The translations under genes and the position numbers were made by a program. Shown one piece after another: positions 47,714-56,105 of a DNA stretch of 64,000 bases. The stretch's first letter is position 1, and each line of letters begins with the position of its first letter. A model generated the notes under the pieces. It was not told the origin of the DNA. It did not search any database and was given only the letters and a program-made list of their open reading frames with translations. Where the stretch lies: NCBI GenBank assembly GCA_963711065.1, contig CAVQCO010000007.1, positions 248,001 through 312,000 of the forward strand. The letters are read 5' to 3'. The DNA comes from Bog-473 sp963711065. Its GTDB lineage: Bacteria; Actinomycetota; Acidimicrobiia; Acidimicrobiales; RAAP-2.

Positions 47714-48961
47714 ATGTCGATTGACGTTCGAACACGATGCCTCGAGGACGTCCGCTCGATAGGGCTCGAGGACCTCTTCGACCAGGTGTTGCCGGAAGCC
47801 ATCCGGATGCACGGCGACCTTGCGGCCCGTGGTGTCGACTACCAGCAATTACCGCCGCTCGGCCTCGATGTCGAGGGTCGATCCCTCACGCTCCACGCGG
47901 TGCCGAACACCATGGCTCTGCGTACCGGGTCCAGCTCGGCAGGGGTCGTCGCCGAGCTGTCCGAGCCCGCTCTGTCCGATCTGGTGCAAGACGTGGCGTC
48001 GACCATGGGCCTCGCCATGGCTTCACGCGTCAAGATCACCGAGGGGAGCATCGACGACTGGGTCCGCTGGGAGCCGGTGCTCCGGGCGCTGTTCGACGGG
48101 CGAAAGGTGCACGAGGCCGGCGACGTCACGTTCGTCGACCTCGAGGGAGACGAGCTCGATCTGGGTCGAGTGTTCACGATCGATGACAACCGAGAAGAGA
48201 TGGCCCACTTCTTGGGGCAGGCAGGATTCCTGCATCTCCGGGGTGTGTTCGAACCATCGGAGATGGACGCGCTCGGTGCGGACATCGACGAGTGGTTGAC
48301 TCGGGCGACACCTGACGACGGGCAGTCATGGTGGGCAACAGACCAGGACGGGGTGGAGCAACCGGTCAGGGTCCTGTTCTTCTACGAGAAGTCGGCGATG
48401 TTACGCCGCCTCGTTGGTGACGCACGTTTCCGCTGGCTCTGCGACCTCACGGGGGACGGACACGTGCACACTGGGAACGGCGAGGGTCTGCTGAAGCCAC
48501 TCGGAATCGTGCGCGGTCTCTCCGATTTGCCGTGGCACAAGGATTGCGGTCAGGGGATGCACTCGTACCGGTGCAACGGACTGACCTGTGGCCTTTCGGT
48601 GACCGGCGCCGACCGGACCAGCGGTGCCCTCGGAGTGATCCCGGGTAGCCACCGGGCGAACACGATGGCGGCCGGTCGGGACCCTCGTCTCGACCTTCGT
48701 CCACGGCTGCTCGAGACGGAGACCGGTGACGTGACGGTGCACTGTTCCGACACCTTGCATCGCGCCTACCCGCCGGTCGAGCGTCCCCGCAAGGTGACGT
48801 ATTCCGGGTTCGGGCTCCCGCCTCGTCCGGGGGACGTGAACCGACGAGACCTCGTCAACACACGCTCGCAGCGCGCGGCACTCTCCGACGTGCAGTCGCG
48901 CATCGAGGCCGCCGACAACGAGGCCAACCCGGATCGTTACCAGCCGGGCCGAGGGCGATGA
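47714..48961 (+). CDS. phytanoyl-CoA dioxygenase (PhyH)-like Fe(II)/2-oxoglutarate oxygenase
   Basis: The 415-aa protein starts at ATG 47714 behind GAGGGAGA. After an N-terminal ~150-residue region of unknown fold, HFLGQAGFLHLRGVFEPSEMDALGADIDEWL begins a PhyH domain. DLPWHKDCGQGMHSY supplies the metal-binding H-x-D, LGVIPGSHRANTM the conserved PGSH, and VHCSDTLHRAYPPVERPRKVTYSGF the distal His and the 2-oxoglutarate-binding Arg. Substrate unknown. The next gene follows by 87 bp. The 236 bp before this gene hold no other ORF. Confidence 0.88.
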   Translation: MSIDVRTRCLEDVRSIGLEDLFDQVLPEAIRMHGDLAARGVDYQQLPPLGLDVEGRSLTLHAVPNTMALRTGSSSAGVVAELSEPALSDLVQDVASTMGLAMASRVKITEGSIDDWVRWEPVLRALFDGRKVHEAGDVTFVDLEGDELDLGRVFTIDDNREEMAHFLGQAGFLHLRGVFEPSEMDALGADIDEWLTRATPDDGQSWWATDQDGVEQPVRVLFFYEKSAMLRRLVGDARFRWLCDLTGDGHVHTGNGEGLLKPLGIVRGLSDLPWHKDCGQGMHSYRCNGLTCGLSVTGADRTSGALGVIPGSHRANTMAAGRDPRLDLRPRLLETETGDVTVHCSDTLHRAYPPVERPRKVTYSGFGLPPRPGDVNRRDLVNTRSQRAALSDVQSRIEAADNEANPDRYQPGRGR

Positions 48962-49048
48962 CGTCATCGCCTTCCGGTGTCGGCAACGTGTCAATGTCAC
49001 TCCACGGTTGTACGCGCAGAAACGCAAAGAGACGGGGGAGACCGAACC

Positions 49049-49666
49049 ATGGAAGATCGACAACCGCCCCGATTGCACCTCGAGCTGGTGCGCGGGCCGG
49101 ACCGCGTCGACGTGCGAGCGGCTGCCGTGGGAGACGCCGGCTGGGAGGTCACCGTCTGGGACCCGGCGACGACCAAGGATGACGACGGCCTGCCCAGGCG
49201 CCTTCCCCGTTGTGACGCGGTCGTCATCGGTGAGGGTGACGGAGGTGTCGTCGTGCCGCCCTCGGCGGCCACCACCGTTGTGCCGTTGGTTCGTTACCCG
49301 CGCCCGTCACAGGGATCGTGCTCCGGCGAGCGGACCACGGGGATCTTGCTGGTCCTCATCTCCCCGAAACGACCAGGATCGGCTCAAGAGCTCCGTGATT
49401 GGGCCGACTTCGTACACCTGCGACACATCGCCGAGGCGGTCGTTCCCGGCTACCGGACGATCACCCCGTGGGAGAACGAGTCGTCAGGAACCCCTCGCTT
49501 CTGCCACATGTACGAGATGGTCGGAGACGACCCGCAAGCCATATTCGAGAGGATGACGCCGCTCGTGCGTGATCGCCTCGATCGCGCCACGTTCGAGGAG
49601 TGGGCCTGGCACCCCGAGCTCCTGATCGAGGAGTCTCGGACCTACCGGCGCCGGGAGGCAGACTGA
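49049..49666 (+). CDS. EthD-like / dimeric alpha-beta barrel protein
   Basis: The 205-aa protein starts at ATG 49049 with GGGGGAG upstream. The second half fits the ferredoxin-like fold of EthD/REDY-type proteins: GILLVLISPKRPGSAQELRDWADFVHLRHIAEAVVPGYRTITPWENESSG and a final EWAWHPELLIEESRTY. The first ~100 residues are unassigned. It is probably cotranscribed with the PhyH oxygenase. No enzyme activity is inferred. Confidence 0.65.
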   Translation: MEDRQPPRLHLELVRGPDRVDVRAAAVGDAGWEVTVWDPATTKDDDGLPRRLPRCDAVVIGEGDGGVVVPPSAATTVVPLVRYPRPSQGSCSGERTTGILLVLISPKRPGSAQELRDWADFVHLRHIAEAVVPGYRTITPWENESSGTPRFCHMYEMVGDDPQAIFERMTPLVRDRLDRATFEEWAWHPELLIEESRTYRRREAD

Positions 49667-49693
49667 CGCGCAGGGCCGCGGGAAGGCCGGTGG

Positions 49694-50917
49694 TCATGCG
49701 TCGACGAGCGCCACGGCCTTGTGATGGTGCGCCTCGAGCCTCCTGCGGACCATGAGGAGCGCCGCGATCCCGTCACCCACCGCCGAGCCCAACTGTTTGG
49801 TCGATCCGGAGCGAACGTCACCGGCGGCGAAGACACCCCCGACGGAGGTCTCCATGGTGGCGTTCGTCACGAGGAACCCGGCCGCGTCCCGGTCGACGGC
49901 GTCGCCGAGGAAGTCGCTGTTCGGTTCGAGCCCGATGAAGACGAACGCGGCTGCCGCGGGGTACCGGACCGCTGTTCCGTTGTTGCGGTCCCGAGCGACG
50001 ACGGCCGCGAAGTGGCCCCGGTCCCCCTCGAGCTCGATGATGTCGACCCCGGTGTGAACGACGAACTGGGGATCGGACCGCACGCGCTCCTGCAGAACGG
50101 GAGAGGCGGACAGGTCCGACCGGGCCAACACACGCACCCGATCCGCGAACTCGGAGAGGTGGAGTCCCTCTTCCAACGCCGAGTTGCCGCCCCCGATGAC
50201 GATGACCTCGTCCGCCCCACGATAGAAGGGTCCGTCGCAGGTGGCGCAGAAGTGGACGCCGGCGCCGATGAGCTCGTCCTCACCAGGGACCCCGAGGCGA
50301 CGGTACGTCGACCCGGTGGCCACGATCACCGCGTGAGAAGTCAGTTCTTGGCCAGAGGACAGCGACGTCACCAGGTCGTCGCCGTCGGGCTCGACGGATG
50401 TCACCGACACGGCCGAGAGAAGCTCCACTCCGTACCCCCGGGCCTGGGCCACGAATCTCTCCGCCAGCTCGGCACCCGAGATCCCGTCGGGGAACCCCGG
50501 GTAGTTGTCGATCCGGTCGCTGACCCCGGCTTGGCCACCCAGGGCGCTGGCATCGACGACGATTGCGTCGATGCCTTCCCGGGCGGCGTACATGGCTGCG
50601 GCCAGGCCCGCCGGTCCGCCACCGATGATGACGAGGTCGTAGGCGTCCCGTGCCGCTTCCAGCGCGAGGCCGATGCGGTCGGCCAGCGCCTCGTCGCTCG
50701 GGTTCACCTGATGAGTCCCGTCCGGGTAGACGACTGTCGGGATGATCTGCCCACCGCCTTGCAGCTCCTTCAGGCGCTCGACGGCCTCGGGGTGTTCGTC
50801 GATGTCGAGGTTGTCGTACGGCACCTTGTGGGCGGCGAGGAACCTCTTCACCCGCTTGCAATGGGGGCACCACGGTGCCCCGTAGACGGTCAGACTCGAG
50901 CTGTCAGCGGTGGCCAT
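49694..50917 (-). CDS. glutaredoxin-thioredoxin reductase fusion protein
   Basis: In this 407-aa protein, residues 1-80 are a glutaredoxin-like domain with C17-P-H-C20 and the cis-Pro block IIPTVVYPDG. Residues ~93-400 are a low-molecular-weight thioredoxin reductase: FAD motif VIIGGGPAGLAAAMYAA, redox pair CATC (224-227), NADPH motif EVIVIGGGNSALEEG and GVFAAGDVRSGSTKQLGSAVGDG. The fusion could let the reductase domain reduce its own redoxin in cis. A leaderless promoter is suggested: TAGAGT ends 6 nt before the ATG. Confidence 0.93.
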   Translation of the reverse strand: MATADSSSLTVYGAPWCPHCKRVKRFLAAHKVPYDNLDIDEHPEAVERLKELQGGGQIIPTVVYPDGTHQVNPSDEALADRIGLALEAARDAYDLVIIGGGPAGLAAAMYAAREGIDAIVVDASALGGQAGVSDRIDNYPGFPDGISGAELAERFVAQARGYGVELLSAVSVTSVEPDGDDLVTSLSSGQELTSHAVIVATGSTYRRLGVPGEDELIGAGVHFCATCDGPFYRGADEVIVIGGGNSALEEGLHLSEFADRVRVLARSDLSASPVLQERVRSDPQFVVHTGVDIIELEGDRGHFAAVVARDRNNGTAVRYPAAAAFVFIGLEPNSDFLGDAVDRDAAGFLVTNATMETSVGGVFAAGDVRSGSTKQLGSAVGDGIAALLMVRRRLEAHHHKAVALVDA

Positions 50918-50923
50918 CGCCTG

Positions 50924-50929
50924 ACTCTA
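50924..50929 (-). promoter_or_regulatory. -10-like box of leaderless Grx-TrxR gene
   Basis: On the minus strand TAGAGT is followed by six bases and the ATG at 50917, with no Shine-Dalgarno. The same 6-nt geometry is seen before the kinase-like gene (TACGGT) and the acyl-CoA dehydrogenase gene (TAGGAT), which fits leaderless transcription as common in actinobacteria. Confidence 0.45.
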
Positions 50930-50982
50930 AGGAGTTGTCGTCCGCTGGCCGCTCACGGTGACGGAAAAGGCCGGTTTCAAAC

Positions 50983-50988
50983 TATCGT
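50983..50988 (+). promoter_or_regulatory. -10-like box before the upstream ORF of the MFS-LivF gene
   Basis: TATCGT lies 7 nt before the ATG of the short upstream ORF at 50996, which would make that ORF leaderless. No convincing -35 element is seen. Confidence 0.35.
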
Positions 50989-50995
50989 TCTCCCG

Positions 50996-51031
50996 ATGCA
51001 GCAATGTGATTCTCGGCGGGCGCTTGCATGA
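50996..51031 (+). CDS. 11-codon upstream ORF overlapping the MFS-LivF start
   Basis: The frame encodes MQQCDSRRALA and stops with a TGA that overlaps the ATG of the transporter gene (ATGA at 51028-51031). The main gene has no Shine-Dalgarno, so its translation may depend on ribosomes that finish this ORF. One Cys and two adjacent Arg codons could make it a sensing leader; this is inference from layout alone. Confidence 0.35.
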   Translation: MQQCDSRRALA

Positions 51032-53262
51032 GCGACCTGTCGCCGGCGACCCACTCGGGTGACAGCCCCGTCAGCAGCGAAAGCCCCACCTCCCTGGCCC
51101 GATTTGTCGCCGAAACTTCGCAGGAGCGCCAGGACTCGGCCCGGCAGCGAGAGGAGATCCTGTTCCCCGAGGACCTGCTGCCCGGGACGAGCGAGGAGCG
51201 CACCTCCCTTCGCGAGGGGTTGCGCGTGTCGGGATATTCGACCTTCGTCGTCCTGGCGCTGATCGTCGCGCTGGACAACCTGCAGAGCGCGGGTCTGTCC
51301 GTCCTCGCTCCGAACATCCAGTCCTCCTTCCATGTCAGCTCCGGTGTCATCGTCTTCGTGGCGGGGATCTCGGGTGGGTTCCTCGTGGTCGGCATCGTGC
51401 CGATGGGCTGGATGGCCGACCGGTTCCGTCGGGCGCCCATCATCGGATGGGCCACCTTCTTCTTCGGCATCATGGTGTTCCTGTCCGGGCTGGCGACGAA
51501 CATCCTCACGTTTTTCCTCGCCCGCTTCGGAGCCGGGATCACCCAGGCGTCGTCCTATTCGGTGAACGGCACCCTGCTGGCCGACACCTATCCGATCAAC
51601 CTGCGCGGGCGCATCTTCTCGGCCATGGGGATGGCGACGGGAGTTGCAACCGCCCTCAGCCCGATCCTCGTCGGAACGATTGCCACGGCGGTCGGTGGCC
51701 CCAACGGCTGGCGCTGGGCCTTCTACGTCTTGTCCGTCCCGGTCATCGTGGTCGCCGTCATCGCCTTCCGGCTCCGAGAACCCCCGCGAGGACAACACGA
51801 GAAGCTCGACGTGCTCGGCGAGGTGATAGAGGACACCAAGCCGATCCCGCCCTCACTCGAGGCCGCCTGGACCCGCATTCTCAGAATCCGCACGCTGAAG
51901 AGCGTGCTGGTCGGCTTCACCGCCATGGGCTTCGCACTCTTCACGGCACCCGTCCTCGGCAACCTCTTCTTGAAGGACCAGTTCGGCCTCGACGCGTTCC
52001 GTCGAGGCCTGATCGGGACGATCGCCAGCCTGGGTGTTCTCGTCGCCCTGCCGTTCGTGGGCCGCCATTTCGACACCCTGTACCGCCGCGACCCGTCACA
52101 GGCTCTTGCGCTCATCGGCAAGATCATCCTGCCCATCGCAGTGCTGGTCCCGATCCAGTACTTCATGCCGAACGCATGGCTGTGGGCCTGTTTCTCGGTG
52201 GTGGTCACCGTCCTCTTCATGAGCGCGTTCGCCATGGTGGGGCCGGTCCTCACCTCTGTTGCGCCCTACCACCTGCGTGGCATCACCGGCGCGGTGGGGT
52301 CGATCTACCTCTTCTTCATCGGTGCGACCGGCGGGGCCATCCTGTCCGCCGGCCTGGACCAGGCCCTCGGGCCAAGGGCTGCGGTGCTGATCCTCATGAT
52401 CCCCACCACCATCGTCGGCGGGATCATGATCATCCGGGGGTCGCATTTCATCCGCAACGATCTCTCCCTGGTCGTGCTCGAGCTCCAGGAAGAGCAGGAG
52501 GAACACCGACGTCAGGCGGCCGATCCCGACTCCATCCCCGTCCTCCAGCTCAACAACGTCGACTTCAGTTACGGACACGTGCAGGTCCTCTTCGGGGTGG
52601 GTTTCGAGGTCCGCAAGGGTGAGGTGCTGGCCCTGCTGGGGACCAACGGTGCAGGCAAGTCGACCGCACTCAGCGTTGCCGCGGGTCTCGTCACGGCGGA
52701 CCGCGGAGTGGTTCGACTGAAGGGTCGCACGGTGACCTACGCCACACCCGAACAGCGCTCGCGCCTGGGTATTCACCTGCTCCCCGGTGGACGCGGAGTC
52801 TTCGGCGAGATGACCGTCAGGGAGAACCTCGAGATGGGCGGCTTCGCCTATCGGGGCGACCGGGCCGACCTCGAGCGGCGCATCGAGCGGGTGCTCTCGC
52901 TCTTCCCTGTCTTGAGAGACGCGCAGACGCGGCGGGCCGACACCATGTCGGGTGGCCAGCAGCAGATGCTGGCGCTCGCCATCGCGCTGCTGCACGACCC
53001 TGAAGTGCTGATGATCGACGAGCTCTCGCTGGGGCTCGCTCCCATCGTCGTGCAAGAGCTCATCGGCGTGGTGGACCGGCTCAAGTCCGAGGGCGTGACG
53101 ATGATCGTCGTCGAACAGTCCTTGAACGTGGCCGCAGCCATTGCTGACCGGGCGGTCTTCCTTGAAAAAGGCCAGGTGCGCTTCGAGGGTGCCATTTCCG
53201 ATCTCATGGAGCGAGACGACCTCGCCCGGGCGGTGTTCCTGGGGGGCGAGGTGGTCGTGTGA
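51028..53262 (+). CDS. MFS permease fused to LivF-type ABC ATPase
   Basis: In this 744-aa protein, residues ~70-475 form an MFS module with about 12 membrane segments, including the loop-2/3 motif GWMADRFRRAPIIGW and RFGAGITQASSYSVNGTLLADTYPINLRGR. Residues ~510-744 are a LivF ATPase: Walker A GTNGAGKST (~537), LLPGGRGVFGEMTVRENLEMG, signature SGGQQQ (~640), Walker B VLMIDELSLGLAP (~660) and a switch VEQSLNVA. MFS carriers do not normally use ATP, so coupling to the adjacent Liv permeases is unclear. Stop overlaps the next gene by 4 bp (GTGA). Confidence 0.92.
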   Translation: MSDLSPATHSGDSPVSSESPTSLARFVAETSQERQDSARQREEILFPEDLLPGTSEERTSLREGLRVSGYSTFVVLALIVALDNLQSAGLSVLAPNIQSSFHVSSGVIVFVAGISGGFLVVGIVPMGWMADRFRRAPIIGWATFFFGIMVFLSGLATNILTFFLARFGAGITQASSYSVNGTLLADTYPINLRGRIFSAMGMATGVATALSPILVGTIATAVGGPNGWRWAFYVLSVPVIVVAVIAFRLREPPRGQHEKLDVLGEVIEDTKPIPPSLEAAWTRILRIRTLKSVLVGFTAMGFALFTAPVLGNLFLKDQFGLDAFRRGLIGTIASLGVLVALPFVGRHFDTLYRRDPSQALALIGKIILPIAVLVPIQYFMPNAWLWACFSVVVTVLFMSAFAMVGPVLTSVAPYHLRGITGAVGSIYLFFIGATGGAILSAGLDQALGPRAAVLILMIPTTIVGGIMIIRGSHFIRNDLSLVVLELQEEQEEHRRQAADPDSIPVLQLNNVDFSYGHVQVLFGVGFEVRKGEVLALLGTNGAGKSTALSVAAGLVTADRGVVRLKGRTVTYATPEQRSRLGIHLLPGGRGVFGEMTVRENLEMGGFAYRGDRADLERRIERVLSLFPVLRDAQTRRADTMSGGQQQMLALAIALLHDPEVLMIDELSLGLAPIVVQELIGVVDRLKSEGVTMIVVEQSLNVAAAIADRAVFLEKGQVRFEGAISDLMERDDLARAVFLGGEVVV

Positions 53263-56102
53263 CGCTCGCGGTCAGCTGGATCAACTCCCAGATCGTCTTC
53301 GACGGCATCGTCCAGGGGCTGGCCGTGGCGCTCATCGCGGTAGGAGTCGTGCTCGTCTACCGGGCGACGAGGATCATCAACTTCGCCGTGGGAAACATGG
53401 GCGTCGTCGGCGCGGTGCTGCTGTCCTTGTTGGTCGTCCAGTACAACGTCCCGTTCTGGGTCGCCCTCGCCCTGGCGCTCCTAGCCGGCTTGGCCTTCGG
53501 AGCCGCCATTGAGATCACCGTCATCCGCCGTCTGAGGAACGCACCGCGCGTCGTCGTTCTGGTGGCCACCATAGGTATCGGGGGAGTGGCCGAGGTCATT
53601 GCGCTCAAGATCCCCCAGCCGTCCAACGCCAGCGCGCATTTCCCGAGCGCCTTCGAGGGTGCCTGGACCATCGCGGGCGTGAATGTCCGCGGTGCCGATC
53701 TTGCAGTGATCATCTTGGTCCCGATCGCCGTCGGCGCTCTCATTTGGTTCTTGGACCACACGACGATCGGCAAGACGGTCAAAGCAAGTGCCTCCAACCC
53801 GTCGCTGGCCCGTCTCTCCTCCATCTCGCCGAAGTTGGTCTCGACGATGGTGTGGTCGCTGGCAGCAGTCCTGTCCACGCTTTCGGTGATCCTTTTTGCC
53901 GGAGAGACCTCGACCGCGGCCGGGCTGAGCAACCTTGGCCCCGAGACCCTCGCCTACGCTCTGGCCGCCGCGGTCATCGCCGGTCTGCGCTCCTTCCGTG
54001 TCGCCGTCGTCGCATCCCTGGCGATCGGTGTCATCCAAAGCGTGCTCACGTACAACTTCTTGGCGACGCCGGGCATCACCGATCTCCTGTTGTTCATCGC
54101 GGTGTTCGTCGCGGTGTTCTTCGCCAAACGGGAGGGAGGCGAGGACTCGGGGGTCTTTGCGTTCAGCCCGCGCTCCCGACCGATTCCCGAGCGCCTGCGC
54201 TCCATCTGGTGGGTTCGGAACATCGACAAGGGTGGGATCCTGCTTCTCGGTCTCGTGGCAGTGATGCTGCCTCTCGTCAAGAGTGAGCCCTCCAGCCAAC
54301 AGCTGTTCACGGCGGTGCTCGGGTTTGCCATCTGTGCCTCGTCGCTCACCGTGCTGACCGGCTGGATGGGCCAGCTGTCCCTGGGCCAGATGGCCTTCGC
54401 GGGGCTCGGCGCACTGTTCGCGGCGCGCCTCGTCACGGAGGGTGTGCCGTTCTGGGTGGCCATCCTCGCCACGATGGTCGCCTCTGCCGTCCTCGCACTC
54501 GGCGTCGGCGTCGGCTCCTTACGAGTGCGAGGGCTCTACCTGGCCGTCGTGACCTTCGTCCTGGCACTGACTGCACAGCAGTACTTCTATTACCTACCCT
54601 TCTTCTCGGGTGAGTCGCCCGACGGGGCGAACGTACCCTTGGTGCCCGGCCGCCTGTGGTTCCTCGGCTTCCCGGGGCAGCGGACCTACTACTACGTCGT
54701 TCTCGTCGTGCTCGCCCTGGTGGTCGTGGTGCTGAGCCGACTCCGTGACAGCGGTGTGGGCCGGACCATCAGGGCGCTGCGGGACAACGAGGTGGCGGCA
54801 ACCGCCTACGGCGTACGCCCGGTGCGGCTCAAGCTCCAGACGTTTGCCCTCTCCGGTGCTCTTGCCGGCCTGGGAGGGGCGCTGCTCGCCGGCGCCTACG
54901 CCAACATCGCCTTCACCCAGGACTTCTTTCTGGTGAACGACTCGCTCAACCTTGTCGCGATGGTCGTGATCGGAGGCATGGGTTCGGTCTCGGGCGCGAT
55001 CATCGGCGCCATCGTCGTCATAGGCATCCCGGCACTCGCGCCCAACAACGCGCTGCTGGGGTTGCTGAGCTCGAGCCTGGGACTTCTCATTGTGCTGTTG
55101 TACTTCCCGCGGGGCCTCAATCAGCTCACCTCCGGCCTGCGCGACGCCATCCTGGCCTGGGCCGATCGGCGGGTGGGGGAGCGGCCGGCTCCTGAACGCC
55201 CGCAGGCCCACGCCGTCGTCCGCCGGCACGCTGGCGAGTCACCCATCGAGCCCGGACCGGTCCTTGCCGTGCAGAAGCTCAGCGTGCGTTTCGGCGGCCT
55301 CGTGGCAGTCGACGACGTGACCCTCGAGGTCCGGGCGGGCGAGATCGTGGGACTCATCGGCGCCAACGGAGCTGGGAAGTCGACGCTCATGAATGCGATC
55401 GGGGGGTTCGTTGCCGCATCGGGATCGGTCCGTCTCTTCGGCGAGGAGGTCGCCGACAGGCCACCGGGCTACCGGGCCTCGCTGGGTCTGGGGCGCACCT
55501 TCCAATCGGCCACCTTGTTCCCGGAGCTGACGGTCAACGAGACTCTCCTCGTGGCCCTGGAGGCCCACCGCGCACCGGGAATGATCACCGTTGCGCTGGG
55601 ACTGCCCCGGGCGCGGCGCCACTCCAAGGCCGTGCTCACCGAGGCCTCCGAACTGGTCGATTTCCTGGGTCTCGGCGGCTACCGGGAGACCTACATCAGC
55701 GACCTGTCCACCGGCACCCGTCGGGTCGTCGAGCTCGCAGGCCTGCTCGCCCTCCAGGCGAAGGTCCTCTGCCTCGACGAGCCCACGGCGGGCCTGGCGC
55801 AACGCGAGACCGAAGCGTTCGGACCGCTGATCGGGTCCATTCAAAAGGAGCTGGCTGCTGCGGTGCTGCTGATCGAGCACGACATGCCTCTCATCATGGG
55901 CATCTCCGAGCGCGTGTACTGCCTCGAGACGGGCTGCATCATCGCCGAGGGAGCGCCCCAGGAGCTTCGCAACGATCCACGGGTGATCGCCAGCTACCTC
56001 GGTACCGACGAACGGGCAATCGTGCGGAGCGGTGACGTCGGAGCGGAGCCCACCCCGGCAGCCGGTGGGCCACGGACGGCACCGCGGGCGTCGGCGGGCT
56101 GA
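53259..56102 (+). CDS. LivH-LivM-LivG fusion (branched-chain amino acid-type ABC importer)
   Basis: The 947-aa protein joins three components. LivH spans ~1-295 (VLVYRATRIINFAVGNMG, ALAAAVIAGLRSF). LivM spans ~325-620 (LTGWMGQLSLGQMAFAGLGA, GSLRVRGLYLAVVTF, GRTIRALRDNEVAATAYG). LivG spans ~660-900, with Walker A GANGAGKST at ~701, RTFQSATLFPELTVNETLLVAL and Walker B VLCLDEPTAGLA. The ABC signature reads STGTRR instead of SGGQ, a variant that needs checking for activity. With the LivF of the preceding gene a whole importer is present except the substrate-binding protein, which is not in the window. Confidence 0.94.
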   Translation: MTLAVSWINSQIVFDGIVQGLAVALIAVGVVLVYRATRIINFAVGNMGVVGAVLLSLLVVQYNVPFWVALALALLAGLAFGAAIEITVIRRLRNAPRVVVLVATIGIGGVAEVIALKIPQPSNASAHFPSAFEGAWTIAGVNVRGADLAVIILVPIAVGALIWFLDHTTIGKTVKASASNPSLARLSSISPKLVSTMVWSLAAVLSTLSVILFAGETSTAAGLSNLGPETLAYALAAAVIAGLRSFRVAVVASLAIGVIQSVLTYNFLATPGITDLLLFIAVFVAVFFAKREGGEDSGVFAFSPRSRPIPERLRSIWWVRNIDKGGILLLGLVAVMLPLVKSEPSSQQLFTAVLGFAICASSLTVLTGWMGQLSLGQMAFAGLGALFAARLVTEGVPFWVAILATMVASAVLALGVGVGSLRVRGLYLAVVTFVLALTAQQYFYYLPFFSGESPDGANVPLVPGRLWFLGFPGQRTYYYVVLVVLALVVVVLSRLRDSGVGRTIRALRDNEVAATAYGVRPVRLKLQTFALSGALAGLGGALLAGAYANIAFTQDFFLVNDSLNLVAMVVIGGMGSVSGAIIGAIVVIGIPALAPNNALLGLLSSSLGLLIVLLYFPRGLNQLTSGLRDAILAWADRRVGERPAPERPQAHAVVRRHAGESPIEPGPVLAVQKLSVRFGGLVAVDDVTLEVRAGEIVGLIGANGAGKSTLMNAIGGFVAASGSVRLFGEEVADRPPGYRASLGLGRTFQSATLFPELTVNETLLVALEAHRAPGMITVALGLPRARRHSKAVLTEASELVDFLGLGGYRETYISDLSTGTRRVVELAGLLALQAKVLCLDEPTAGLAQRETEAFGPLIGSIQKELAAAVLLIEHDMPLIMGISERVYCLETGCIIAEGAPQELRNDPRVIASYLGTDERAIVRSGDVGAEPTPAAGGPRTAPRASAG

Positions 56103-56105
56103 CCG

